Shown: positions 11,918 to 23,100 of the stretch, in pieces
How the letters are laid out: each line of letters opens with the position of its first letter
Numbering within the stretch: position 1 is the stretch's first letter
Assembly (NCBI RefSeq): GCF_000182565.1
Contig: NW_015971545.1
Location: forward strand, 842,304-906,303
Length of the DNA stretch: 64,000 nt
Reading direction: 5' to 3'
Source: Spizellomyces punctatus DAOM BR117
Taxonomy: Eukaryota > Chytridiomycota > Chytridiomycetes > Spizellomycetales > Spizellomycetaceae
The notes under the pieces: model-generated
The model's database searches: none
What the model was told of the DNA's origin: nothing
Seen by the model: only the letters and a program-made list of their open reading frames with translations
Made by a program: the position numbers and the translations under genes

Positions 11918-12350
11918 ATATTCGGTTATCCGGTTATCGTTACATGGCGTAGAGTCTCTTGAGATTTAGTGTTTGACAGCGTCATCTCCTTCTACTCTAT
12001 ATACTTGGGTTATTCAGCTAAAATGTAGATGGATGCCTTTCTTATGTAGATGTGTTATGGGCCAACTTTGCTATGATTTTCTGTAGAATAGTTTTCATTG
12101 TCATATGAAAGAGCTTTAGTGCATCAACAAAGTGAACATGTGTCGCGTATCTTTCGACCCCATTCGGGACTTGCTCATATTCTTCACCGACACTAGTTTA
12201 TACAACACAACAAAAGACCAGATATCTACACATATGTAGCACTTCTAAATACAAGACCATATGATACCCTTTCACTTCATGATATACCTTGACACGACAC
12301 TTCAAAGAGAAAGACACGAGTTTCGATCAATTAAGATGTCAAACGAACAT
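11918..12350. other. Convergent intergenic region
   Basis: AT-rich sequence between the 3' ends of the DUF1769 gene (+) and the Asn-rich secreted protein gene (-). Nothing further was recognised. Confidence 0.5.
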
Positions 12351-13373
12351 CTAGACGACCTGGGCACTGGGCAAGCCGTTTTGAGCTTCCAGCGCAGTAC
12401 GAGCCTTCTTGGAAGCCTGCACTTGGTTAATCTTAGCAACCAGGTCCTGCACGGCGTTGGGATCGGTGGCGCGTTGGCCAAACTGTTGAGCAGCAAGATT
12501 AATTTAATATCCATTGTAAAACATTCACCTAGCGCCAACTACTTACTTCCATGGCAGCCTTAAGCAAGATGGAACGGTCAATGTGTTCCTTGGCTCTGGC
12601 ATCATCGACGGCCTGAATGCCACTAACGGGAATTCCAATATCTGGGACTCCCGGGACAGCCAGTGTGCCTGGCACAGCGCGGAAACCAGGCGCAAGATTG
12701 CTATTATTATTATTGCCATTATTGTTGTTGCCGTTACTGTTGTTTTGGTTGCCACTGTTGCCATTATTCTGATTATTGCCGTTGTTGTTGTTGGCTGCCG
12801 GGGATGGACTAGTCGAGGGAGCGGGTTTGGGAGCAGTAGCCGACGGGCCCTGCTGTCCACCAGGGAGCCTCAGGGGAGTGCCACAAGGAACGTCCGTAGG
12901 AGGATTAGGGTTCGGAGGAATCACATTAATAGGAGCGTGAGCCATCTCGTTGGCGAGCGCTCTAAGAGGTAAGCATTCATGAATGAGCGCTTGCCAGTGT
13001 GCCATCACGATTGCAAACTCTTGAAATGATCAAACATACACTGCCCCGGGACGATCGCCAAAGTTGTCGAGCAAGGCTTGAGCCTCCCTGGTGCGTCCAC
13101 AAGGATCATTCTTGGCAGCAGCAGCCAAGATGACCCCCGTATAGCGACCAAAGATGTTGAAGCAGTTTTCACCCTTGGATCCCTGCGCACCATTCAGGGA
13201 GTTGCAAAAAGCTGATAATTTGTTTTTGGCTTGGGTAGTTTTCTGTTTAAACGCAACATTGTTTATTCCCAAGTGGACCTTTATCAATGACTTCAAGTAC
13301 ATACAGGATCTTCGACGGCGGCAACGGAGGAAGCCAAAGCAAGGCATGCGACCACGACGGTAGTGACTTTCAT
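12351..13373 (-). CDS. Predicted secreted protein with Asn/Gly-rich low-complexity linker
   Basis: Four exons (13373-13305, 13242-13040, 12961-12547, 12482-12351) join in frame to about 272 residues. The first exon is a clean signal peptide (MKVTTVVVACLALASSVAAVEDP). A helical Cys-containing domain follows (FCNSLNGAQGSKGENCFNIF, then NDPCGRTREAQALL), then a Pro-rich hinge. Next is a tract of Asn, Gly, Ser and Gln coded by repeated AAC/AAT codons (about 12700-12800), then a C-terminal helical segment (DLVAKINQVQASKKA). No membrane anchor is visible. I do not recognise a family; a cell-wall or extracellular role is plausible. A TATATATA motif near 13414 may be its promoter. Confidence 0.75.
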
Positions 13374-14453
13374 GTTGGGATTCTTCTAAGTTCTTTGTCT
13401 ATGTGTCTAGCAGGTATATATATCGAGGAGTATTTTTCAGACGGGGGGAGCGAAAGGGAGGATGACATGCTCTCTTTAAATAACTCAGCTCCCCCCAATG
13501 TCATCCATCGTCATTCCCTCAGCAAAATGAAAAGATTCTGTAGAAACCTCCTTTGTCCATTAGAAAACCCGCTTTTTGCTGCGTTGCTTATGAAACGCGC
13601 CTTTAACTCCAAATTGGTTTTTGACCTGAAACGCGGCGGACTTTGAACTTTTTGACAGATGCTGCGTTAACCGTTTGTTACAAACACCGAGAGCCTTTGG
13701 GATGGGTTTACTTTTGATATTCCTAGTGTTTGGAAGGGAAAAGAACGGGTTTTAGATCAGCGCACAAACTAGTTGGTTGATGCGATTGCGCAGTAAAGAT
13801 GAACTTTGGGGGTGTCTACCAAAGTTGAAAGGGTCCCCTTAAGGGTTTTTAACGGCCAGCTGAGAGATGAAGGACTAAAAATGCGGCAGATTTGTTTTAA
13901 TGCACCTGCTGACGGCGAAAGGCGGCTTTCAACCTGCAACCGGAATATGATCCCTTGCTGTCTTTTCCAATTGGAAAGCGACTGGTCGATGGCGGGTTCC
14001 TTGTCGCGGGCTCTTTCGATGGCTCTGCTTCTTCCAGAGGACCACGTTCTCGCTTGCAGGTCATTTGTCGGTTTACGACCATTCTTATACATTGTTTGCT
14101 TCAGCGACATGTGCCACGCAAAAGGATACATCGCTGGCCTGTAAGGTCCAGTTTATTGCAACCCATATGAAAGCCGTAATGGGCCGTGTGCGTGTGTGCA
14201 CTTGTAATGAACCTCGCAAAACATGAACTGATTCCATCCCCCTTGTGGATAAAATACAAGGGAATCCAATTGGAAACGGTGAATAGCGCACGTCTGCCGT
14301 CGTCCAACTAGAGTCGCCCATCTGCATTTCCTCATAGCATAATGCCATAACACGATAAACGGAACGATATGCCTTTACAATGTCCTTGTTTTTTGTTTTA
14401 TCCGTCGCCTTTCGCAAAGTCTAGCTGTCAACATGTCCAATACGGTCGAGTAA
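13374..14453. other. Intergenic region, no gene recognised
   Basis: Several 60-120 codon open frames overlap on both strands without recognisable domains or splice linkage. The left end is the promoter of the Asn-rich secreted protein gene. Confidence 0.45.
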
Positions 14454-14484
14454 CATAGTGTGGAGGTGATTGAAAATGGCACTA
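14454..14484 (+). repeat. Left terminal inverted repeat of element copy 2
   Basis: This 31-bp end begins CATAGTGTGGAGGTGA and ends AAAATGGCACTA. It pairs with 15159-15189 in inverted orientation and with 545-575 of copy 1. Confidence 0.8.
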
Positions 14485-14616
14485 AGACTCATTATTATCC
14501 GGATAATCCGGTTAATCATATCGCATAATCAGCACCCCCTCTATTGCTCAGATTGGTGTGGCATGCATGTAATGTTTTTTTTTTTTTAAACTGCAGTGAG
14601 GCGCATGCCGAAGGTC

Positions 14617-14624
14617 TATAAAAG
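14617..14624 (+). promoter_or_regulatory. TATA box inside element copy 2
   Basis: TATAAAAG within AAGGTCTATAAAAGGGGGG, about 90 bp upstream of the short peptide frame. The block is identical in copy 1 although flanking sequence has diverged, which suggests it is functional or recently active. Confidence 0.5.
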
Positions 14625-15158
14625 GGGGGCCTTGCTCTCTCTCCCCTTCCTCACCAGTTCCTCGACTCTCAAACCATCTGCGCAACCCTCATCATGACTC
14701 TCAAGTCCAACCATGAGAATGCAGATGTGATGGTGCTGAGGACCTTGCCCTCCCAATGACTACAACCAACTGGAACCAGCGCAGCCTCGGAACCAACAAA
14801 GCTGCTATTATGCTGCCACATTAGTTGAGCTTGGTTGGTATGTACTGATTGCATCATTTCATTCTGTCATTCATCTCGCTGACATGCAGTTTTTTTATCC
14901 TAGTTTTTTTAGTCTCCAAGTCTTGTCACTGAACATCCTCTGGCTTGTGATGCTGCCCAGTCGATTCGCTCCTGGATGCAAGAGTCTGGCTTCAATGCCA
15001 TCAAGAGTTCCAGATCAAGGCCTAGTAGGGACCGCGTGTGGTGGTGCGCAGTTATCCGGTTAGAACCAACTGTTATGTATTGCGTGTATAATTGCCTAGT
15101 AGTAGTTAGTTAGCTTTTCCGAACCGGTTGTCGCCGGTTTATTCCCTGGTGTAGTAGC

Positions 15159-15189
15159 TAGTGCCATTTTCTGTCACCTCTACACTGTG
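15159..15189 (-). repeat. Right terminal inverted repeat of element copy 2
   Basis: This 31-bp end begins TAGTGCCATTTT and ends ACACTGTG. Its reverse complement matches the left end with four differences. Confidence 0.8.
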
Positions 15190-15448
15190 CATTTGACGTC
15201 ATGCCTCAATGGGAGATGAATTCGAATAAATGACTCGTTCGATGAGTCCTACACCGCTGAGTCACACTCAATGCATGGCCTCTCCGCTTGGCAATCGCTT
15301 GCGTTCCACCTAACGACACGCCCGTGGACGGTACTCGTCCCTTTGTCACAGTCCTGTACCAGGTAGCGCACTAGCGCGCTTCCATTGAAAAACCAATTGC
15401 GATACCCATCCGGCGACGATCTCGGAGGCGCCTTCCAGTGCGACAACC

Positions 15449-18426
15449 ATGGCTGGACGCAACAGAAAGGCCCAAACACCAAAGCGTCATCACAAGCGGA
15501 GGACTGGATCGCCAAGACGGCAGCCTCATGTTGATGAGACGGTTGCCCTTATTCAATCACAGAGTCGTGATGCTGATACGCGCGTGAGATCTAGAAGAAG
15601 GAGCTTCATGGATGGTCCTGTTGGACGCAAGTTTTTGGAGGTACATTGCGTTGATGTTTGCGCTAGAAAGGGCATAGTCTCGGAAGACAAAGAAAAAGAT
15701 TCCTGATCTACGGGTTTTCGTCTAGTATCGTCGAGTTTTCTTTTTTGCGGGTACCTTCCTTGGAGTGATATCTACCCTTTTGGCAGCTGCAACTTTTCGA
15801 CCAGCACTGAAACCGATAATGCCCATGCATCGAATGTCAGAGTTATTTTCTGGTGCTTTGGGAGATGTGGATCTGTCCGAGTTCCTTCCCGAGATTCCCG
15901 GAATTAGTTCATATGATCTCTTGGGAAACCTGACGTCGATGTTTCAGATTCCATCACTTTTTGGAGGCACAAAGGTGGGATCGCCTGCTACCGAGTATGA
16001 GCAGTTTCTGCCTGGAGCCCGACTAGCTGGAGAAGGGCTCGCCGCAAAGGTAGGATTCACTTAATCGGCTTGCTGTCACCTCGAATGTAGATACAGATGA
16101 TTTTGCATTGGCAATTCAGCACCCTGTCATCCTTATCCCTGGCATTGTGTCCACAGGACTTGAAGTGTGGAATATCCCTGTCTCGCCTAAAACTGACAGT
16201 CCTCTCGACACAAAGAATACGGGAGAGGCACAAGATCAAGCTGGTGGCCGTGCCAAAAGAAAGCCCCAGGCGAAATCAAGTGAATCAAAATCTGCACCTG
16301 CCAAGCAAACCACGGATGAAGCGGCCGCTGAGGAGATCATTGCAATGAACCGCGCTTGTGGGCAGAAATATTTTCGAAAGAGAATATGGGGAACCACAGA
16401 TCATTTCAAAGCTCTACTGTTGAACAATGCGTGCTGGGTATATCATATGATGCTAGATGAGACGACAGGGCTAGATCCGCCAGGTGTCAAATTGAGGGCA
16501 GCCCAGGGTCTTGATGCGGCGGACTATCTATTTCCTGGGTATATATTTCTTTTAGCTTTCAGTTATCTCATTTAAGAATGTTTGCTTATCTGACACCAAA
16601 CGTTAGGTACTGGGTCTGGGCTAAACTTATTTCCAACCTTGGAGCTCTCGGATACGACAACAACAATAGTACGCATTCATTCCCACAAGAGTAAGCTGCA
16701 TTTATGTCATCTCACAGTTGATTTGCATCCTGTAGTGCACCTGGCAGCCTACGACTGGCGGCTCAGCTTTGCTAACCTCGAAAAACGCGATCTCTACTTT
16801 ACCAAACTGAAAAATACGATTGAAATCTCGTACTTGCATGCAGGCGGGGGACCCGATGCCCGATCTGTTGTCGTGACCCACTCCATGGGCTCAACTGTTT
16901 TTATGTATTTTATGAGCTGGATCCGCAGTGATACCGGTGCCGGCGCTGGAGAACAGTGGATTCAAAAGTATTTGAAGGATTGGGTGAACATTGCGGGGAC
17001 CTTGTTGGGTGTACCAAAGGTAAGACAATGATTGGAAGAGTGCATAGTAGTCAAAGGACTCAAGCTCATTTTGTAAGGCGCTGCCAACGATGTTGTCTGG
17101 TGTGTTCCCAAGCAGTCTCCGTGACCATTATAACATAACATGACATCATCCTGTTTCACAGGAGAAATGAAGGACACTGCAATGTTGAACGGGCTTCAAG
17201 CCTTTGTCCTCGAAAACTACCTCATGACGAGAGCGCAACGTGCAAGGCTGTTCCGCTCATGGTATACACTCTGCAACCAGAGCTCATATTTCCTGCATAA
17301 ACTCACTATTTAAACCATCAGGGGAGGGCTTGCATCTATGCTACCATACGGAGGTGAAACCATCTGGGGAAGAGTAGGCCAGCCCGCTCCAGACGAAGGC
17401 GAAACTGAGAACCCTAGTTTTGGCGAATTTCTCACATTCTATCCCGCAAAGAAAACAGTGGAAGACTCCCAGAAAACTGGAAACAGGTCCACAAAAAAGA
17501 CAATGACCCTTTCAGCTGACACCGCAGAAGAGTTTATATTGGACGTCGCCAATCGTCCATATTGGGCGGCCAACCATAAGCGTTATGTCGCCACGTCCAA
17601 GCGCCAGTTGTTGGAGGCAAAAGACGATAATACGGCGTGGACCAATCCACTTTTAACTCCTCTGCCGCATTTCTCACCAGATTTCAAGATTTATTGTCTG
17701 TACGGAACGGGCCGTAAAAGCGAACGCAAATACTTTTACAACGTTGAACCCAAAACAAACAAAAGCAGCAAAAATGATGAAAGCAAAAAGAATGGCGATA
17801 ACGGCAAATATACACCAGACAACCGTGATGACGAAGAAGAAGCGAACGAAGAACTGGACTTCCATGTTGACACAACATATAGCCAAGAAGAAGCGAATAT
17901 CTATAGTGGGGTCCAGCTGACGGATGGGTTAGTTTCCCAGGTTGCATGATCTTGTTCAATATAGTATTAACCGCATTGATGACAGCGATGGCACTGTTCC
18001 CCTCATTTCTCTTGGAGTATGTATCCCGTCGCTGCATTGATATCATACGTTTCCTAACATTGTTTTGTTGAATGTGAATAGTACATGTGCGCCAAAGGGT
18101 GGAAGCACAAACGATACAACCCGGCTCAAATACCCGTCATTACACGAGAGTTTCGTGATAAGCCAGCCGGCGCTTTTAGTCCACGAGGTGGACCCGGGAG
18201 TGCAGATCATGTTGATAGTATGTTCCACCGGCTTTCGCTATTTGATTTTCTCAAAAGTAACTGAATCTCAATGATTTTTTATTGGTATGCAGTCCTTGGC
18301 AATTATGATATGACGGAAGATATTCTGCGAATAGTTGCGGGGAAAGTTGAAGGATTAGAAGATTCTATATTTAGTGAGATAGAGGAGATAGCAAAAAGGG
18401 TAGAACTGCCGAATGGACTCGATTAG
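15449..18426 (+). CDS. LRO1: Phospholipid:diacylglycerol acyltransferase (PDAT)
   Basis: Eleven exons are inferred: 15449-15640, 15726-16049, 16120-16538, 16607-16668, 16736-17019, 17078-17099, 17162-17261, 17322-17927, 17986-18016, 18082-18217 and 18293-18426, giving about 769 residues. A basic cytosolic N-terminus precedes one membrane segment (RVFFFAGTFLGVISTLLAAA). The LCAT-like domain starts at HPVILIPGIVSTGLEVW. The catalytic triad is visible: Ser in VTHSMGS, Asp in DGDGTVPLISLG, His in SADHVDILGN. The enzyme transfers an acyl chain from phospholipid to diacylglycerol to make triacylglycerol at the ER. Two charged inserts, a Lys/Ser/Glu segment after GLEVW and an Asn/Lys/Asp/Glu segment before the last conserved block, make it longer than yeast Lro1 (about 660). 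It starts 259 bp after the repeat element. Confidence 0.95.
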
Positions 18427-18631
18427 CAACGCAGGCCGAAATTGATTGATCATTGGAGAAGCTTGATTTTGGTGAGAGCTCACGGTTTTGACACTGCGGC
18501 GTATTGGACGGGGACAGGTAATTTCATTATAATCTTCATGGGTACTACTACAACATATTACAAACCGCCAATTGCACATTACTACATACATGGATTAACT
18601 AAGGATACCAACTACATAATCGAGAGCCTAC

Positions 18632-19654
18632 TCAGCAATGCATTGCGCGCTTTACTTTTCTAAAAAACCGTCTTAGTCCCTTCTTTTGCGGTTTCGCATT
18701 TGTCGAGCTGTCATCACTGCTCAATGTAGGCGAATGCGTCAGGACCTTGACTTTGGTGTTGCCCATGGGTCTTGGACCAGCGGGTTTGCGAGTAGCTTTT
18801 GAAGTGATTTGCGGCTTTGGAGCAATTTCGGAAGATGATGGAACGTCCAAAGATGGAGCCGGAGCAGGTGTCAGTATGGGAGCCGCCACCGGTACTTCGA
18901 CAACACCTTCATTGTACAGTTCGGATGTCAATCTTTTCCGGCGTTCAAGCGAGCTGTACGCGGAATCCAGCTGAGGATCGGTGGCATCTGGTTTCAATGT
19001 CGTTTCGGGTGGGATTTCCAGCCTGGGTATCTCGAGTTCGGGTGTCACTGACGCATTATTGGGCGCCAGATATTGTAGCAGCTTCTCTTCCTCCCATTTA
19101 CTCCACGCTGAACCAGTTTCAACTGTCATAGAACTATTGTCTAAAGACCCCTGAAGTCTTGTAATTGGCGGTCTTTTGATTGTGGGGGCAAACCGAGCAT
19201 CATCTTTGAATGCTTGCACGTCGTTCAATAGCCCTTCTAGCATCATAATGGAGCGGCGAGTATGGAGGTCCTGATCAGGGACCAGAAAGGAAGATCTATC
19301 AAGTGTTCTATTTGCATAGCTGTCGACCAGACCGATTTCATCAAACGTTTCTTCTTCAATGTCTTCCTCGTCGAATGAAATGTCCGACCATATAGAGGAA
19401 GTAGAGTTGGTTCGGGTAAGAGCCGGGTGGTGGTAGACGTTCTTGCGCGGTGTCTTGTCGGGTGTGGGTTTGTCGTCCTCTTGCTGGTCTTTGTTTTGCT
19501 TCGTTTGAGTCGGACGACGAAACTTCCTCCGGGTACTCTTCCTCCTCATTCTCCTTGCAGAGGTAACGGAGGATGCTCTCCGAACGACAAGGTATCTATG
19601 TGTGGTGGCAGCTTGCGAAGGAGCCGACATTCTTATCGAGGAATTGCTGTCCAT
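18632..19654 (-). CDS. Unrecognised disordered protein with polybasic C-terminus
   Basis: A single uninterrupted minus-strand frame codes for about 340 residues from Met at 19654 (MDSNSSIRMSAPSQ); the upstream Met at 19711 is possible. The composition is typical of a regulatory disordered protein. It has a basic Arg/Lys stretch near the N-terminus (RRMRRKSTRRKFRR), an acidic patch (DEEDIEEETFDEIG), a short helical RRSIMMLEGLLNDVQAFKDD, and Pro/Ser/Thr-rich middle parts. It ends in a basic amphipathic tail (KKGLRRFFRKVKRAMHC) with a terminal Cys, which could bind membranes. No known domain was recognised. The gene is convergent with PDAT. Confidence 0.65.
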   Translation of the reverse strand: MDSNSSIRMSAPSQAATTHRYLVVRRASSVTSARRMRRKSTRRKFRRPTQTKQNKDQQEDDKPTPDKTPRKNVYHHPALTRTNSTSSIWSDISFDEEDIEEETFDEIGLVDSYANRTLDRSSFLVPDQDLHTRRSIMMLEGLLNDVQAFKDDARFAPTIKRPPITRLQGSLDNSSMTVETGSAWSKWEEEKLLQYLAPNNASVTPELEIPRLEIPPETTLKPDATDPQLDSAYSSLERRKRLTSELYNEGVVEVPVAAPILTPAPAPSLDVPSSSEIAPKPQITSKATRKPAGPRPMGNTKVKVLTHSPTLSSDDSSTNAKPQKKGLRRFFRKVKRAMHC

Positions 19655-20143
19655 TGAAATTAGCAGATGGCCAAGAGCACAGAGGTGGGAATAAAAAAGC
19701 CAAGACCACAACGAAGGGGCTACAACGTCCTTTCTACGTCACAGCCGAGTTAGGTAAGCGTAACGATCAGCCACATATCACGTGACAGAGCTTGAGCAGA
19801 TTGGACAGCTGGGACTTTTGGCTGACGGGAGACAGCTACTTTTGTGTTCGGGACGGGTTCGCCGTCGTTGCAGGCCATTCCCAATGCCCAAAGTCCTGAA
19901 CTCCCTCCAGGACGCTCGTTCTCAAAGGAACGTTTGGGGCGGGGCAGTGCAAGTTAAATGTCAAGTGGTCAGTTGCCGATCACATACAACCGCGGTTTGC
20001 GCGTCTGCACGTGTGTAAATGAGTCAGCCCAGATCCCGCACAACTGTCGACTAGTGTATTTCTGCCTAGGCAGTACCAATTCGCCATCTTCCTAGTTGGC
20101 ATCTGTTCTCCAAGAGCTCAATTTGTAGTAGCGGACAAGGACC

Positions 20144-23100
20144 ATGAAACAGTCATCTTCGTCGCTCCGCACGTCGGACCTGAACGGAATGCAAAAGGTT
20201 GAATGACATGTTCCCGGGGCATTGACACGACGTCCATTATGGCCACGTAATTAACACACCTTTAGCACCGACGTATCACCATTGAGCGGCTGGAAAAGTA
20301 TCTGCAAAATGGTCAATTTTCCGATGTCAATCTTCATGCCACATTGGTGAAAGAGCGGAATCAAGAGGCTGTCAACTTGCAAGTGTTCTCTGTACCCAAT
20401 GGACGACGGATGTAAGTATTTGTCGGCGAGCGGTATAATAAAGTTGAATATCATGTCCCAAATCTTTGCATGTGAAGCATTTCTTGTCAGTAAATATGTT
20501 CTGATGGTACCATTTTTATCAATTTCAGTCCTTTTGCTGACGCGATCCAAGGCTCATACCAGCCCACGCAAGTTGGGGAGAGCTTTGGTCCAAGTATGTT
20601 TGCACTATATTTTGCCAGAAATAAAGTAATTTGCAAACTGATTGACCGATACCAATAAAACAATACGTAGCCTGGTCGACTCATTGGTTTAAGGTCACAA
20701 TTACCATCCCTGAATCGTATGCTGGGCAGGCGGTCGTTTTCATTTTCGATCCCAGCTGTGAAGCATTAGTATGGTCGACCAAGGGTCAGCTTTTGATTGG
20801 AATTACGGGTGATAAAAATGTGGATCGGCATGTTGACTATAGGTTGACAAAATCTGCAAAAGGCGGCGAGGTAACCGTTCCATTCGGTGGTTTGTTTATA
20901 TTTACCTGCTCAAGCGCGTCTCACCGTTTTATTGCTTGCTGTAGCAATTTGAGCTCTATGTGGAAGTTGCTTGCAATGGAATGTTTGGAGCGGGAATTGG
21001 TATGTCGGAGATCTTTGAAAGAAGGGTGTGGCATGCGCAACCATTATCACGGCGCTGTTTGTCCGCGACCCTTACGTACGCTCACCACGCCCCCTACTTT
21101 CATTGCCACTTTCGTTGTAGGCGGGAATGGCTCCATTAATCCACCAGAGGAAGACAGGTAGCTCCCATCCTTGGCGGCTGTGCGCAGAACATTGCTCACT
21201 CAATCATGGTTTTCGAAAGATACTACCGCCTAACCACGGCTGAGATCATTGTCCCGAACACAGACGCATTTGATCTTTTGTGGGACATGGAGGTCTTGTT
21301 AGGCATGGTCAAGGTAATGAAACTGGATAGATGTCGACCTCGTCGAAAAATTTATTAATAAGATTTTCGTCCTGCAAGGAACTTCCGGAAAACACCCAAG
21401 CTTCCTGTGACGCTCTTTACACGGCAAACCAGATTGTTAACACTGTCTTCCACGACGACTTATCGTGCGTATAACTCAGTCGTTTCTCTATAAGACGACA
21501 ACCTAACGCATTCTCGTTAGCTCCATTAAAAAGGCCAAAGAGATTTCCCGTGAGTTTTTTGAAAAGCGATCCCACACTGGTTATTCGCAGCATGTCGTAA
21601 CGGCTATTGGCAATTGGTAAATATGGCATTTCATTTCTGCAAGTACTTTGGTAATTGGCTGACAAGCTATTATCTGTCTCAGCCATATTGACACCGGTGA
21701 GAAACGACGATTGATGGAGGTCTTAGTGACGACTGACTAAAACTATGTCCCGCCGATATTAGCATGGCTCTGGCCTTATGATGAGACTAAACGGAAGGTA
21801 TGCGAGCAAACGGAATCCACCGCACGCAAGATCAAATGTGATTAAATTATGCTTTCACCCAGGCTGCTCGTTCTTGGTCGACACAGGTATTTAGGTAATT
21901 CGTCATTGGATCATGGGAGTTATTATTAAATTCATTTTACAGTGCCAGTGAGGATGCTGCAATTCATTTTTAGCTATGCCTTTGTTGTGATCTGACTTCG
22001 ATACCAGATTAATGGAGAATTATCCAGAGTACGTTTTCACTGCATCGGTAAGCACAGCAATAAGGAACGCAGGCTTAATAAGTATTATGCTCATCGCGCT
22101 TCCTTTTCCTCAACCGATTCCGTCAACAGCAAGCGCAGCAGTTTGAATGGACGGAACAGCTCTATCCTGAGCTATTCGAACGCATCAAGGAGCACGCGAA
22201 AACTGGAAATTTTATTCCAATTGGAGGTAAAGAGATCGCTATTTCTGCGTACTTGTTTGTGCTGGACTCATATCAGCGTACCTGTAGGGGTATGTCTCAA
22301 AGTGTACGCATCAGTATCGTGTCCATTGATTGAACTAAGTCGCGCAGACCTGGGTCGAAATGGATTGTAACCTACCCTCAGGAGAAGCATTCTGTCGACA
22401 GTTTTTGTACGGACAGCGGTACTTTGAAGAAAAGTTCGGGGAAAGGTGTACTGTTTTTTGGTTGCCGGATACCTTTGGATATGTACGTACGCGCCATTTG
22501 AACATATCTATCTCTCCGCAATTTCTCACAATTTTGATAGTCAGCACAGGTTGGTCTGGTTTAGCTGTGTACATCATGGCCCAACACATTGATTGATGTT
22601 GCCGTTGTCAGTTGCCGCAAATCATTCATGAAGCAGGTGCGTTTTTTGCAAAATCTCTGTTAGATATGACTTGCTCAAGTGCTTCTCCTGCCAGGGTTGA
22701 AATATTTCTTTACACAAAAGCTGTCCTGGAACAATATCAACAAGGTACAACGTTAGTTTGCCCTTTTGCACTGGAGCGGACTGAAATTGACATTCTAGCT
22801 GTCTGTTTAGTTCCCACACACAACCTTCATGTGGACTGGGTGAGTATATCGCTTCACAACATACGATGGGATGCTAATATTCCTCTCATCCAAACTGCAG
22901 ACTTGATGGCACTTCGGTACGGCCCTTTTAATCTCGGCCTCGATCACAAGAACAAGAATTCTAATTTTGAATCGTCACATTTCGTAGGTCCTGACCCACT
23001 TTTCACCCGCGGATACTTACACTGCGCAAGCAAGTGTTCGCGACGTTGTATTTGCGTGAGTTCTTCAAAATAACTTGATTCCAACCGTGAAATACGTTCT

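Larger units (their letters stand above)
14454..15189 (+). mobile_element. Complete 736-bp element with 31-bp terminal inverted repeats (copy 2)
   Basis: The ends at 14454-14484 and 15159-15189 are inverted repeats matching at 27 of 31 positions. Next to the left end is an ATTATCCGGATAAT palindrome. Inside lie a poly-T run, a TATA box (14617-14624), a short frame starting at 14713 with in-frame stops (first TGA at 14728), and a GTATGTACTG intron start after CTTGGTTG. Copy 1 at the left edge of the window is similar but inverted, and keeps its reading frame open. Copy 3 near 37.8-38.1 kb shares the centre and right part. No transposase and no clear target-site duplication are visible. It looks like a MITE or a small captured gene unit. 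Confidence 0.8.
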
